Origin: Massariosphaeria phaeospora
Lineage: Eukaryota; Ascomycota; Dothideomycetes; Pleosporales
DNA: 64,000 bases
Assembly (NCBI GenBank): GCA_011032825.1
Contig: JAADJZ010000028.1
Location: forward strand, 372,001 to 436,000
Reading direction: 5' to 3'
The position numbers were made by a program, and so were the translations under genes. How positions within the stretch are numbered: position 1 is the stretch's first letter; each line of letters opens with the position of its first letter. Shown one piece after another: positions 43,388 to 54,639 of this stretch. Below the pieces are notes generated by a model that saw nothing but the letters and a program-made list of their open reading frames with translations, had not been told where the DNA came from and searched no databases.

Positions 43388-45181
43388 ATGGCCGAGCACA
43401 AGGCTGCAACCAGTTTTCTCAATCTCCCAAACGAACTGGTGCTCTCGGTCGCGGAGTACCTTCCCCGGCAAAGCGATATCAGTCACCTAAGGCGTGTTAG
43501 TAAGAGAACATATCTGTGTCTGGGAAATTATCTCCTGCTTTACAACATCAGACATTACAACAGTAGCGCCCTGTTATGGGCTGCAGCTCACAATCATATG
43601 GAGATCGCACGCTGGTTGATACGTCTCGGTGCAGATCTTGAGCCAGAGCCAGACGAAGTCTACAGGCTCAGGTATGGCCTGAGAAGAGGGTATTGCCACG
43701 CTAGAAAGACGCCTTTGGATGTTGCTGTAGAAGAAGGACATGTTCATATGGTCAAGATGCTCACAACTGCGCCGCTCAGCAAGGCTAAAGTATCTATCCA
43801 AGGACCGCTCACAACCGCCTTACTACAAGGTAGAGAAACGATAGCCCGCTTCTTGATCAATCGACTAACGTCGATCGACCTACCCATCACAACGGCTAGC
43901 GAAACGGCATTGGAGATCACTTGCAATGGCAGGCTGCCCGCCACAATGCAATATCTACTGGACAAGGGAGCCGACCCAAGTCGATGCAGCGAGCAGTTGG
44001 TCACATTATTGCCATCCAAGGATCCCCTCAAATACAAGCTTGAGGATGATGCATTCGAAATAATCAAGCTGCTTTGTAGCTACGGCGCAAAGTTTAGTAG
44101 GAAGATTCAAGACCTTGGATTGCAGCACAAAGACCCGCGCGTGCGTCACTGCTTCAACAAAGCCAATACTCAAGATCCGCTACAATCCTGTCACAATAGT
44201 GCGACCTCCGGTATCACAGAAACTTCGGCCTACAACACCCAAGACGAGGACGATTCTGGTTCAGACCACCACTCGTTCAATCCGGGAAGCGTATTTGGCG
44301 TAAACGCCGCTTTGGCACATCGTGATCTTCGCAAAGTCGCGCTAGAGCTCAACGCTATTCCTGAATTACCCCAATACGACACCATATCGTTCCCAGAGCT
44401 AAGCAACAACGCCCTAAAAACCGACAACAGCGCTGAGGCCTATTGGCGTAGATTTGATCGACTCAAGTTATGCGACATTGAGCCTGAAACTTCTACAATC
44501 GAAGCGCCAACCCGTAGAACAGATCCGTTTCCGGCACTCGGTACCTCTGAACCACGAGTGGATAATACTACCCAGCGCCGTTGGGATAACTTAGAAAACC
44601 TCAACAGGAAATCCGGTGAGAGCCCGGCGAGAGTGTCTGCAGCGTTTCATTTCCAGCAACCTGAGCCAGAGCCATTTCCAGCACTGGGCGGGCGCACTAG
44701 ACAAACGCAATCGACTGCACCGGACCCCTGGCGCACTCTCTCGACAGCTTTCATTCCCCACACCAGAACGGCAACAATAACATCACCCAGTGATCCAAAC
44801 CTAGCCACGAGCTCCAGTCCGTTTCTAAGCCCCTTTTCCTCAGCCGTCCCCGCGACCGCATCTGCATACACCTCGGCAGCTTCGTTAAACCCAATACTCA
44901 ACCAGCCAAGCACAGAATTGCAAACTACAAGCGCCTCACCCTCAGACATGGACCGGTTCCCGACCTTGCTTCCACACAGCTCGTACCCGGCAAACACTTT
45001 CTCGCGCGCATGGGGCGATTTCCGAAAATTGAACACGCAGGCCGCGCTAGACAAGGCCGACAATGATAGAAACGAGAGTACTGCAACAGCAGTGGACATT
45101 ACAACCACGTCTACAAATGGAAAAGGGGAAGCGAAGCCGAGGAAGAATCAGAAAGCAAAGTGGTCGAGGCTGCAACTTTGA
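43388..45181 (+). CDS. F-box/ankyrin protein with four FPxL...W repeats
   Basis: A single-exon protein of 597 residues from the ATG at 43388; the frame is open 27 bp further upstream only from a TTG. An F-box-like segment opens the protein (FLNLPNELVLSVAEYL and following). Ankyrin repeats follow at about 58-250 (SALLWAAAHNHMEIARWLIR, TPLDVAVEEGHVHMVKMLT, TALEITCNGRLPATMQYLLD). The C-terminal half is disordered and contains four spaced copies of a motif FPxL followed exactly 18 residues later by Trp: F335/W353, F381/W399, F430/W448, F524/W542. F-box/ankyrin proteins are commonly substrate adaptors of SCF ubiquitin ligases; this role is inferred. The protein ends in a basic cluster (KGEAKPRKNQKAKWSRLQL). 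Confidence 0.82.
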   Translation: MAEHKAATSFLNLPNELVLSVAEYLPRQSDISHLRRVSKRTYLCLGNYLLLYNIRHYNSSALLWAAAHNHMEIARWLIRLGADLEPEPDEVYRLRYGLRRGYCHARKTPLDVAVEEGHVHMVKMLTTAPLSKAKVSIQGPLTTALLQGRETIARFLINRLTSIDLPITTASETALEITCNGRLPATMQYLLDKGADPSRCSEQLVTLLPSKDPLKYKLEDDAFEIIKLLCSYGAKFSRKIQDLGLQHKDPRVRHCFNKANTQDPLQSCHNSATSGITETSAYNTQDEDDSGSDHHSFNPGSVFGVNAALAHRDLRKVALELNAIPELPQYDTISFPELSNNALKTDNSAEAYWRRFDRLKLCDIEPETSTIEAPTRRTDPFPALGTSEPRVDNTTQRRWDNLENLNRKSGESPARVSAAFHFQQPEPEPFPALGGRTRQTQSTAPDPWRTLSTAFIPHTRTATITSPSDPNLATSSSPFLSPFSSAVPATASAYTSAASLNPILNQPSTELQTTSASPSDMDRFPTLLPHSSYPANTFSRAWGDFRKLNTQAALDKADNDRNESTATAVDITTTSTNGKGEAKPRKNQKAKWSRLQL

Positions 45182-45336
45182 GAGACTCGATGTTCTTCTC
45201 TGCCTACTTGGAATGGAGTTATGGATCAGGGGCGACTAGTTCTCTATAACTGTTAACAATCACTATCATACACACGGACTCGACTCGCCATATCTACATT
45301 CCTTGAATTTATTACAATATCTCGAAAGACTACAAA

Positions 45337-46281
45337 CTACCCTTGCTGCCAAAGCGCCGTAGTATACCCCTCGAACGACACGCCATCGATTTCATCCACC
45401 TCCTCATCCGTCAACCTCCATCCTAGCGCCCTGCAATTCTCCTCCGCCTGTTGGATTTTCGTCAGTCCCACCACCGCCGTGCACCCCTTGCATAGATTAT
45501 AATTCAGCGCCACCGCAGCAACACTCGTGCCCCATGCGGCCGCAATCCTCCGCAACGCGGCCACCGACGGCTCCACATCCTCCATCTTATACGACGATAA
45601 GCGATACTGCTTAGGCGGCGGATTCCGCGCGCTGTACCGCCCCGTCAACCGGCCCTGCGCCAGCGACGAGTAGCTCTGGAACACGATTCCGCGGTCCTTG
45701 CACGCCTGCAGCAAGCCCGACGTTTCGGGATGTCGGCGCAGCACCGAGTACTCGCACTGGTTGACGGCGAGCGGCACGCCGTGCATGGCGAGCATGTCAC
45801 ACTCGCTGTAGTTGGCCACGCCCACGCACGTCGCGAGCCCGTGGTCGACGCACTTGGCCAGCCCTTTGGCAACGGTCGCTATCGACTGCATGTGTATGGG
45901 CCCGTGCACCAGGTATATATCCACGTGGTCGAGCCCTAGATTCTTTAGGCTGGCGCGCAGCTTGCGCTCCGGCGCGGCGGATGGGTGCAGCGCGTCGGTC
46001 GTCTGCGGCACGACGTAGTACTTTGTCTGCATGACGAAGGAGCCGCGCGCCATCCCGGCTACCAGCCGCCCGCATATGCGCTCGCTCTCGCCGGACCCGT
46101 ATGCCTGCGCCGTGTCGATGAAGTTCACGCCGTTGCGTAGACACTCTTGCCAGCTAGCTGCCACGGCGCTTTCTTCCTCGGGCGTCCAGTGGAATGTGGC
46201 CTTGTCGCCCCAGGACCAGGCGCCGATGCCCGAGACGGAGGACATGCTGAGGGAGAGGCCGGTTTGGAGGACTTTCTGCAT
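45337..46281 (-). CDS. Aldo-keto reductase
   Basis: A single-exon protein of 314 residues with the aldo-keto reductase barrel. The catalytic tetrad is visible: D56 and Y61 in FIDTAQAYG, K87 in VMQTKYY, and H126 in DIYLVHGP. It should reduce carbonyl compounds using NADPH in the cytosol. The closest style is the group of uncharacterised oxidoreductases related to YajO/YccK and plant-type reductases (GESERICGRLV, VGVANYSECDML, FQSYSSLAQGRLTGRY). Substrate unknown. A TATAAA at 46381-46386 lies 100 bp upstream. A 24-bp piece matching its last codons recurs at 48929-48952. Confidence 0.93.
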   Translation of the reverse strand: MQKVLQTGLSLSMSSVSGIGAWSWGDKATFHWTPEEESAVAASWQECLRNGVNFIDTAQAYGSGESERICGRLVAGMARGSFVMQTKYYVVPQTTDALHPSAAPERKLRASLKNLGLDHVDIYLVHGPIHMQSIATVAKGLAKCVDHGLATCVGVANYSECDMLAMHGVPLAVNQCEYSVLRRHPETSGLLQACKDRGIVFQSYSSLAQGRLTGRYSARNPPPKQYRLSSYKMEDVEPSVAALRRIAAAWGTSVAAVALNYNLCKGCTAVVGLTKIQQAEENCRALGWRLTDEEVDEIDGVSFEGYTTALWQQG

Positions 46282-47639
46282 CGTGGGCGGGTTTTTGGAG
46301 GGGGGTTTATGGTGGGTGGGGCGGTTGGGTATTGGATGGATGTTGACTTTGGTAGACTACCGTGGTCCTGTCTGCCTGTCTTTATATTCAACTTCATGGC
46401 TTTTCCGTCGTGCGGTCATGATCGTCCGTCTGCTTGTCTATCCATATTTAGTCATCCATGATGAAAGCGGATAATTCCACACGCGGATCCCGGAGCAACA
46501 CGGTTGGGCTGGCGTTCGAAAGAGAGTCAAGTCTTGAACACAGGATGATGTCATGGGATTCCCGAGGTAACAACGGCCGTTTCTGCATGTGTTTAGGAAC
46601 GCAAGTGAACTTGGAGGTATGCTGTTAATGCTGCTTTAGGTTTTTTGAGTGTATATGTGTGTGTCTGTGTTGTTGGCTGTTGTTGTTGGCTGTCAGCGCA
46701 AGAGATCTGCTGATGTGAAAGATCACGTGATACTGCATGTACTGCGAGGCTATATACAGCGTGGATTTGGTAATGTTATACTTAAGATCGACTCAGCGCT
46801 ATAGACACTTCGATACTCGCTTGGAAGTACGTACTGTATTTGTAGGTCTGGCACATTCATGCACCCTGGACCCTCAACGCAACTACTTACCATCACCATC
46901 CCTCTCCACCCCACATTGACCTTCCCCCCCCCTCCCTCAGCCGCTTCCCCCTTCCATGCACGTGGTACCTCTATGTTGTCCCCTCCCTCCACATTATATC
47001 TCCTCCTCCCTTGCAACATGCGCACACGCCGCAACAACTCGTTCTTCTAGGCGGTTGCGTCAACGCCACATTGGCCTCGCGTGGCGGCTGCTGCTGCACC
47101 TCGGCGATGTGCAAGGGGGATGGGATGTGGATATGCTGCAGGTGCTGGCTTGATGGGAGCGCTGCGCGTGACGCAGGGCGGGACAAAACGAAACGAGACG
47201 ACGCTGTCGATCACATCGCGCAGGGCGGAGAATGGGCTGCGCTGCGCGTATGTAGGGCCATGCGTTAACCACATGATAAGCTAGCGCTGGGGCTAGCTAG
47301 CCAGCTGTTCGCGGAGAGCTACCTATAAGGATACGATATAGCGAGATGAGGTGAGGTAGGTCTGGTTTGGTCTGGTTGCTCAACTGAGCTCAGATCTGGG
47401 GCCGACGCCGACGGCAATCACCGCGTGAGTGGACACATCATCATCATCATACAGGACGGAAACTAAACTGACCTGTCGTTTGGAGATAGGTACTGACATG
47501 GAGCAAGCTCGACAAGTCCATCTTTCGCCCAATCACAGCACGAAATGGCTATATCTAGGACCATCATTCAGCATACACATATCACCTCAGTGGCGCCAAA
47601 TTCCATTCCACTAGAGCCAGTCCATCAAGTCCTCTCTCT
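46282..47639. other. Intergenic
   Basis: No supported gene. The segment 46640-46700 is rich in TG/TTG steps, and 47280-47305 contains GCTAGCTAGCC. Confidence 0.5.
46381..46386 (-). promoter_or_regulatory. TATA box of the aldo-keto reductase gene
   Basis: TATAAA on the minus strand, 100 bp upstream of the ATG at 46281. Confidence 0.45.
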
Positions 47640-48426
47640 CTACTCATGACACCCGCCCTCCTGCCACCCCTTAGCCCCAGGTGTATATCTTCCAAACGCC
47701 AACTCCCCTAGTAACACGCTCCCCGTCACAGCAAAAAAGAAACCGACGTTGTATGTCATGACGGCGAGCATCCTAGCGAATCGTAGCATCGTTAGCTTCG
47801 CTTAGCTTAGCTGAGCTGAGCTGGAGGACCAACGAGAAAGACGCAGAAAACACATACAAGACGTATCCAATCAGCGCTCTGGAGAACTCCAGCAACGCCC
47901 TAGCCCCATCCCTCCTAATGCCCCACGGCCCACTCGGAATCCAAAACCCCCTCTTCCCAGCCCCCCGATCGGGCTCCGCAAGCGCAAGCATCTCACTCTC
48001 CACCGGCGCGGGACTCAACGGCACCGTCTCCTGCTCCTCGTCCTCCAACCGCAGTGGTGGCTCGGGCCGCAGCCGCCGACTCCAGCTGCGCGAGTGGCCG
48101 CGTGTATGTGCATGCGACGTTACGCTCTTCTCGCGCAGCGGCGGCGGCGGCGCTCGGACTTGTGGTTCCCCCCACCGCCGCTCAAGCTGCGTCTTCAAGG
48201 CCCCGAGGAACCGGTTCAGGAGCCCCAGGCAGAACAGGAAGAGGATTGTGAAGGCGTAGGCGGCGGGCGTGGTGGTCGTCCAGTCGGTGAAAAAGAGCGT
48301 GACGTGGGTGTTGATGGAGAAGGTGGAGGACATGGTGCCGGGCATCATGGGCGGCATTGCAGACATGGTGGTGTGCGCAGGGGGTAGAGCTGTTGCTGTT
48401 GCTGTTGATGCCATGTCCATGTCCAT
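47640..48426 (-). CDS. Ctr-family copper transporter
   Basis: Two exons, 48426-47858 and 47772-47640, with an 85-bp GTATGT-TAG intron; 233 residues. The N-terminus is Met-rich (MDMDMAS, TMSAMPPMMPGTM), as in extracellular copper-binding tails. The first helix follows THVTLFFTDW (AYAFTILFLFCLGLLNRF). A cytosolic loop of about 95 residues, long for the family, comes next. Helix 2 carries the Met-x3-Met copper motif (LMLAVMTYN), created only after splicing. Helix 3 has the GxxxG packing motif (GSVLLGELAFG). It imports Cu(I) as a trimer at the plasma or vacuolar membrane. Reading through the intron would end the protein without helix 3, so the splice is required. The intron contains AGCTN pentamer repeats. 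Confidence 0.92.
47801..47823. repeat. AGCTT/AGCTG pentamer run inside the copper-transporter intron
   Basis: CTTAGCTTAGCTGAGCTGAGCTG, a run of AGCTN pentamers close to the acceptor side of the intron. Confidence 0.85.
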
Positions 48427-48928
48427 GTCGTCGTCTTCGGTGCTTGCAGTATAGTATGTACGGTAGCGAGCAAGTGATCGAAAACAGCCTAGTTTGGTTT
48501 AGTTTGGTACGCTTTCTGAACAACGCCGTGTGTTGTGGTTCGAGGTTGAGATGGGTGGATATTGTACCACCTATTTCCTTTGGGTCGCGCGCGCTCGCTC
48601 GCTATGTATCAAGGTTTATTAGTGGTAAAGCGCATGGTCTGAGTGGTTATGAGCTAGATGGGAAGGATGCCAAGCGCGGAGGTAGCCTAGCTGAACCGAG
48701 TCCGGCATGAGCAGGTTTGCGGGCGTTACAGTATTGGTTAGACGAAGCACTGCTGCGCGTCTGGGACGGCGAAGACAGAGGATGTTAAGATTCCAGGACG
48801 ATACAAGTCCTGGCTGGGATAAGAGTGGGAGCTTTTCTAGGAGGACTTGGGATGACGTGGTGGGGTTTCCGAGTTGTTAAAAGACTACCTACCTCCTTAT
48901 AGTTCCCCACCCCCCGGCCCTTTATCTA

Positions 48929-48952
48929 TGCTGCCAAAGCGCCGTCGTATAC
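48929..48952. repeat. 24-bp copy of the aldo-keto reductase 3' end
   Basis: Matches 45344-45367 in 23 of 24 positions. The flanks do not match, so this is a short fragment only. Confidence 0.75.
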
Positions 48953-48954
48953 AA

Positions 48955-48970
48955 CTCAGCTCAGCTCAGC
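48955..48970. repeat. AGCTC pentamer run
   Basis: CTCAGCTCAGCTCAGC, about three units; same family as the other AGCTN runs in the window. Confidence 0.85.
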
Positions 48971-49246
48971 GCGCTATCCTGCTGAACTGTACGTACTTAC
49001 AATACGGCTGCTAACCCCGCGCATTTACCAAACGCAACGCAACGAATTTGTGCCCCAACCTACGCATCCAAAGACTCTGCAAGCAAAACAGTCCCATACC
49101 CGTACGTCCCGCTAGGTAGTGTTCCCTTCTAGCATGCACTAATCTTCGCATCGTGATGGACCCTGCTAATCTGGTTTGTATCGGTTCGGCACAGTACGCC
49201 GGTACGGTACGGTTCGTCTCCCCATCTCCGCATCAACTCCAGCTCC

Positions 49247-49264
49247 AGCAGCAGCAGCAGCAGC
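49247..49264. repeat. (CAG)6 trinucleotide repeat
   Basis: Six perfect CAG units in the 3' flank of the kinase-ankyrin gene. Confidence 0.9.
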
Positions 49265-49491
49265 ACAAACCCCAACATGTCCCATCTCGTGTCCCGGTCC
49301 GTCAGCATAGGCGTCGACTCTACTCGCTCAGCGCTTCGTCCGCGAACGACAGGTTTGGTTACGTGGCGCTGCTTAATCCTCTTGGTCCACACGTCGGCGC
49401 AGCTTGAATGAAGACTAGTGCTGTTGATGTGTGATATTGTGACGGTCTTCCTTCTCCTCTCCCTTCCTCTTACATCAACGGGGCGGGAACA

Positions 49492-52400
49492 TCAGAATCC
49501 CGAGTCATACGTAAAGCCGTCCTCCATTTCCCCAAAGAGGCCTATCGACTGGAGCGCTGCATACTGCTTCTTCTTCTTCTCCGCCTCTTCATCAACGACC
49601 GCCTCTTTCAAGTCGGAATCGGACTGAGCTTCGATATAGTGGTGCGCCACAAGATGCGAAGCCGGGAAAAACCGCGCATATCTATCAATAGCATTGCAAT
49701 ATTGAAGTCGGTAGTAGTACGGCATCATGTTACTCGGCATGTCGTCGTCCGCCTCCAACAAATGTGCAAACCGGGATCCATCTAGGCGACCATCTCTTCG
49801 ATATTTGTATAAAAAGGGGTACGACTGGAGTTGAGCGTGATCGGCACCCCACGGGAAGAAGTCGCGTACTGAGTCCCAGACCGCTTTGAGGTAATTATCC
49901 GGCTCCATGTTATCGTTGAGACCACCCATAAACATGGCCAAGACGTCGTCAATCGCATTCTGCATCGCGTATCGTAGGAGCAATATCGCCAGGCGCCGTG
50001 TCAGGAAGCTAGTAGGACCATTGACTCCAGCTCGCAGAAAAGCGCACATGGAGGCGCTGCTCTCCCAGAATACGGCGAGTCCCCAACTCTGCTGGATATT
50101 CGATATTCGTCGTGGTACTGGCTGAAGCTTGTACGTAGTATGCTCCTTATCTTTTTTACTTTTGCGAAGACGCATACCGAATATTTTCGTGCCGGTACCG
50201 GTCTCCTGACCGAATGTCCGTTGAAAACTTCCTTCGGCAATATCGGCTGGGGTCGCGAGATGCTGGAGGATGGCGAGAGTAAGCGGACCATTCGCGGAAA
50301 GAACAGCATCCTCTAGTGGTGTGGTGCCCCTAGTATTGACGCTTAATGGGTCTGCGCCGTTTTGCAAGAGCCGTGCGGCCAGTTTTGCCGGTCGAGACTC
50401 ATTAGTTTGGTCAATAGTCAAGTTGGTTGAAATACTGGCCAAAGCATGCAACGGATAATTCCCGTCTTTGCCCTGGCGGTCTAGAGATATGTTGTGCTCA
50501 ACAAGTAGGTCAGCTAGGTCAAAGTCTTCTTCCTTGATCGCTTTTGAGAGCGGGTATTCGATGAAGGGGCTGAGGCGCCCTTCGTTCGGATCAGCTCCCT
50601 TTTCCAAAAGAATCTTGATCAGGCTGGTGTGTTTGGTTCGTACTCGTTTGTCCGCTTGCAACAAGAATGCAAGGGGGGTACGGCTGTCAGAATCCGCCGG
50701 ACTGGGATTCGCGCCAGCGTCCAACAGCGCATCGGCACAAGCGCGAGCTCCGAGCTGACGATGGTCATCCCGGACAAGTACAGATGTTGCGATCAAAAGG
50801 GGGGTGCCAACTCCATTTTCTTGGTCCACATGATGCGCCGCCTTCAAACACAAGTTCAGAATATCGATGTTACCCTGTTCAGCAGACTCGTGTATGGTTG
50901 CGGTACCATTGTCAGTTTTACTTCGGCCAAGTCAACAAAACTCGTACATGAAACTCGGGGTCTGAGTGTTACATACCGTGTAGGGTCCGCGCCACTTTGG
51001 AACAGAATCTCACCTACCTCACCACCGGAAAATTCGGTAGCCAGAGTAAGAGCGTGATCGAGCATAGCGACGTCGGTCTGACTTCCATAGTGGCTTTTGT
51101 ACTCTTGAAGATTGGCGCTGACGAGTTTAGGAGCATCGGCTTTCACGGCAGAGTATATCAACTGGCGCCGCTCATCGAGAGTCAGCTTTGTGACAGAGAG
51201 GAGCGTTTTGAATTCCTCGAACTTGCGGTTGGCTTGCGCTATGCCGAGAGGCCGCTCCCCCTCGGTGTTCACCCAGTTAGGATCGACGCCCTTTGAGAGG
51301 AGCTTCTGCATGTCGTACGTAGCCGACAGACCCGAAGTAATCAAAAGATGTAAGGCAGTGTTGCCAGCTTGGTCACGGGCGGCTAAGTCAAGCCGCGGGT
51401 TCTCCAGTATCCAATCTAGTAACTCTGGTCGCTGTCGGTCAATAATGACGAACAATGGTGTACGTCCAGTTTCAGAGTAGCAGTTGATATTACAGCCGAT
51501 GCTAGTTGCAAGGTCTAGCATCTTAAATGCAGATACAGATTCAATGCCGCTTTCGCATGCGACGGATATGCAGATGTACATCAGCTCGTCACTTTCCGTC
51601 GGCATTAGCTCATGATAAAACGACTCCTGCTCGAAGACGTTAATGATGGCTTGACAGAGGTCTGGATTGCAATTCATCGCAGCGGGCTTGAGAAAGTCGA
51701 AGGTACGCGGCTCATAAGCGGCATAGCGGTAATACTTCCGCAAAACGGATATTGTTTCCTGGGCAGCCAGCTGAAGATGAGACATTCCGTGGATTAAAGC
51801 CCGTTCGACCTCTGGCATAGGCATGTATTGTTGAAGGCCGTTTAAGATGCGTATTAGAACAGGAGCGCCCGTACCGCTTACTCGCATATGACGCAAGATA
51901 ATGTCGAGTAGATCGGCCATGTGGAGACGGTACGCTATACATATTGCTGAAGACAATTGTATCTCATGCCCAAAATTATACTGTCCAAGTAAGGGATCGG
52001 CACCAAGCTCTAACAAAGCCTCCACGGCTGATATACAATGCACTGCAACTATTGACATGGTTAGCTTTGGATATATTTAGGACAGTCGTGTGAAGTTTAC
52101 TTACCAGCGAATGCAAGTGGAGTGCCGATGAGGCGAAGAGGCAATTGAGGATCGAGATTTTGAGGCCTATCAAATGGCGCTAGATGATCAAGTGAAGACG
52201 GCACATGAATCTTGTCTTCCAGTTCTCCGAGAAACACAAACTTATCGCGTTCACTAGTCAATTGATGGGCGAGGGATCTCACAGCTCCTGTGGGGTAAGT
52301 GAAAAGCCAATGCAATGGGGTGCAGCCCTCGGTGTCTTCGAGTGTCGCACCACCGCCCCCGTCGAGTAGCGATTGGGTGACATCGGCGAGACCTAGTTTG

Positions 52401-54397
52401 GAAACCAATGTCAAGCATGTGTTGCCCCCTTCATCAAGGCAGTCGATGTCCGATCTTTCGCTGAGGTTGTCTTCCACGAGACGCTCCAACTCGGCCTCGG
52501 TAACTTCGCTTCCATCATCAGGCACGTCCAGTAAGGTCGAAGCGAATTTCGCCTTGAACGCGGTGCGGGTGCCATCCAAGTAACGTGATAAGCATATTTC
52601 ATGGGACGAAGATTCCTCAGTATCCGCCAGCGAGCGCAACACGGGCAAATACAGCTTAGCCAGTCGGAATCCTTTGTCTGCACTCTTTTCGAACCAGGAT
52701 ACGGCTTCATCGGGCTCAGGTAAGACTCCAAATCCGGTAGCATATGCAAGGCCTAATTGGAAGGACGCGCGCGCAGTGAGTATCGACTGGCCCGGCTCGT
52801 TCGCTATCTTTTGACAGTCGCTAGCAATCTGCTTCCTGACCTCATTGGGAATCATGTCCGCAACCCGGAATAGCTCGAATGACCACGAGGTTCCAGTACC
52901 GACTCCAATACGCGAAGGTACCAGAGCGACAGGTTCAACCGTCCTGAACGCGTTAGCCGTTGAGCACAGTTCTTTGGGAGGGGTAACCATACTTCTGACC
53001 ATGGAAGAAGGGAAGCAAAGGAATATCTATGAGCCTGTTCGCTGGTAGGGGTTCTAGACATCTTCTGAAAAGAAAGTGGAGGCGCCCTAGCTCACGAGGA
53101 GTAAGGCCGCTGCCCACCTTGTCTGAGATTTCTTTGCACGATATTTGGGCAAGTTGAGGTGCAATGTTGGCAAGTTCCTCGATCATAGCCGCAGACGAGG
53201 CCTGGCTAGGCGCATTTGATGGCGGTGGCGTGAGCAACGAATTGGAGCGCTGCTTCTGTGACGACATGATGGACTCTTCGACATCCGAGTTGTGGTAATA
53301 GGCGGCACCGTCGATCAGGACCTCCCAGCAGGCAAGGCCCAGCGACCAGATGTCGCACCTCCGGAAACTGATGTCTTCCATTGCGCTGCGCTGGCGGTCC
53401 AGGATCTCGGGAGCATTGTAGGCCAGGGTTCCTCCGTAGCGTTGCTTCACCGCCGTATCACCCTCGCTGTCGTAGAGGTGTAGCGAGTGGCCAAAGTCGG
53501 AGATGCAGGCTTCCATGCCCGTGGTGCGCAGCTCGTGTTCCATGAACGAGTAGCCCACGCCGAGGGACGGGGTGACCAGCACATTGTCGAGCTTCAGGTC
53601 GCCGTGGGCGATGCCGGCCACGTGCAGCGAGTGTAGGCCCTGTGCGATGTCTTTGCAGAGGAGCAGCTTTTCGTGGATGCTGAGCTCGTTGTTGCGCAGG
53701 AAGTGGCGGAGCGTGCCCTCGGCGGCAAACTCGGTGACGAGGAAGGGGATGACGTTGCCGCTCTCCACGTCCCAGCCGTAGCCGTGGATGTCGAGGATGT
53801 TGGGGCGTTTGGCCAAGCCATACATGACCTAGGGGCACCAGCTTGTCAGCATGCACTCCAGGCCGCAGCGGTGCCAGGGCAGGGCCCGACTGACCTCGAT
53901 GTCGCGCAGGACGCACGCGACCTGGCGCTGGAAGGCGCCCGAGTCGGCGTCCTGCGCGGGCAGCTTGACCGTCTTGATGGCATACAGCTTGTTCGACTGC
54001 GTGTGCAGGCAGCGCGACACCTTGTACGACACGCCCTCGCCGATGAAGCCATCGCGGCGCAGCAGGCGCGAGTCGAAGACGTCGAGGTCGAAGCGCTGGA
54101 TGGTGGCGAGCAGGTCCTGCAGCGAGCGGATGTGCTGGCGGGCCGACTGCGAGAAGCCGCCGACGCTGGAGAGGATGGTGCGCGACACCTGGCGGGTGGT
54201 GACCTGCGGGGGAGGGGGAGTCAGCCGAGGGCAGAGGTAGGTGAGCGGAGGGGATGGCGACGGTGACGGGGACGGTGCAGGGCGGCAGGTGCAGTGCAGG
54301 GCAGGAGCAGTCGGGGCAGGAGCAGTCAGGGGGCGGGCAGCGGGCAGCAGCGAGCGGCTCTACTCACGTCGAACGAGATGCCATCGAGGGAAGCCAT
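49492..54397 (-). CDS. Protein kinase-Sel1-ankyrin repeat protein
   Basis: Six exons: 54397-54368, 54203-53895, 53828-52993, 52943-52105, 52042-50977 and 50920-49492. All junctions have GT-AG ends and keep frame, giving 1502 residues. The kinase domain spans about 60-390 with an intact set of residues: GEGVSYKV loop (G65, G67), K87 in YAIK, HGDLKLDN (D190, N195), SDFG (D224), APE (252-254) and CDIWSLG. A Sel1-like repeat lies at about 450-490 (SFQLGLAYATGFGV...AVSWFEKSADKG). Ankyrin-type repeats continue to about 1300 (EGCTPLHWLF, GRTPLFVIID, GNTALHLLI, GTATIHESAEQGNIDIL). The kinase would phosphorylate Ser/Thr or Tyr targets sensed through the repeats. It is divergent from the HeLo-like gene, which suggests a joint role in a recognition or cell-death pathway (inference). 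Confidence 0.88.
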
Positions 54398-54639
54398 GCC
54401 AACACGTCCCACTCAAAGCGCGCAGTCGTTGAACCACGCCGCAGCGGCACGTCGGTCCCGTCGCAAGGCCATCGTGCACGGCAAGGCTGGCGTTGTTGAC
54501 GACGACACATGGACAGGATGCGGCTGAGAGGTGCCGCCTGGTGGGGGCCAGCAAAACCCCGCTTCATCCCGCCCGCCGCCCGCCGCCACCACGACGTCCA
54601 CCCCACCATCGCTCGACACTCCCGCCCGTTGCCGTCGCC
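54398..54639. promoter_or_regulatory. Shared 242-bp divergent promoter
   Basis: Only 242 bp separate the two ATGs of the kinase-ankyrin gene (minus) and the HeLo-like gene (plus). No clear TATA element is visible. The arrangement allows co-regulation from one bidirectional promoter, which is inference. Confidence 0.55.

Larger units (their letters stand above)
48427..49491. other. Intergenic
   Basis: No supported gene. 48929-48952 repeats, with one mismatch, 24 bp of the 3' end of the aldo-keto reductase gene. 48955-48970 is an AGCTC pentamer run and 49247-49264 a (CAG)6 tract. Confidence 0.5.

Noticed and set aside
53673..54266. 197-codon plus-strand frame opposite the kinase exons
   Set aside because: Shadow of the GC-rich kinase coding strand; no recognisable motif.
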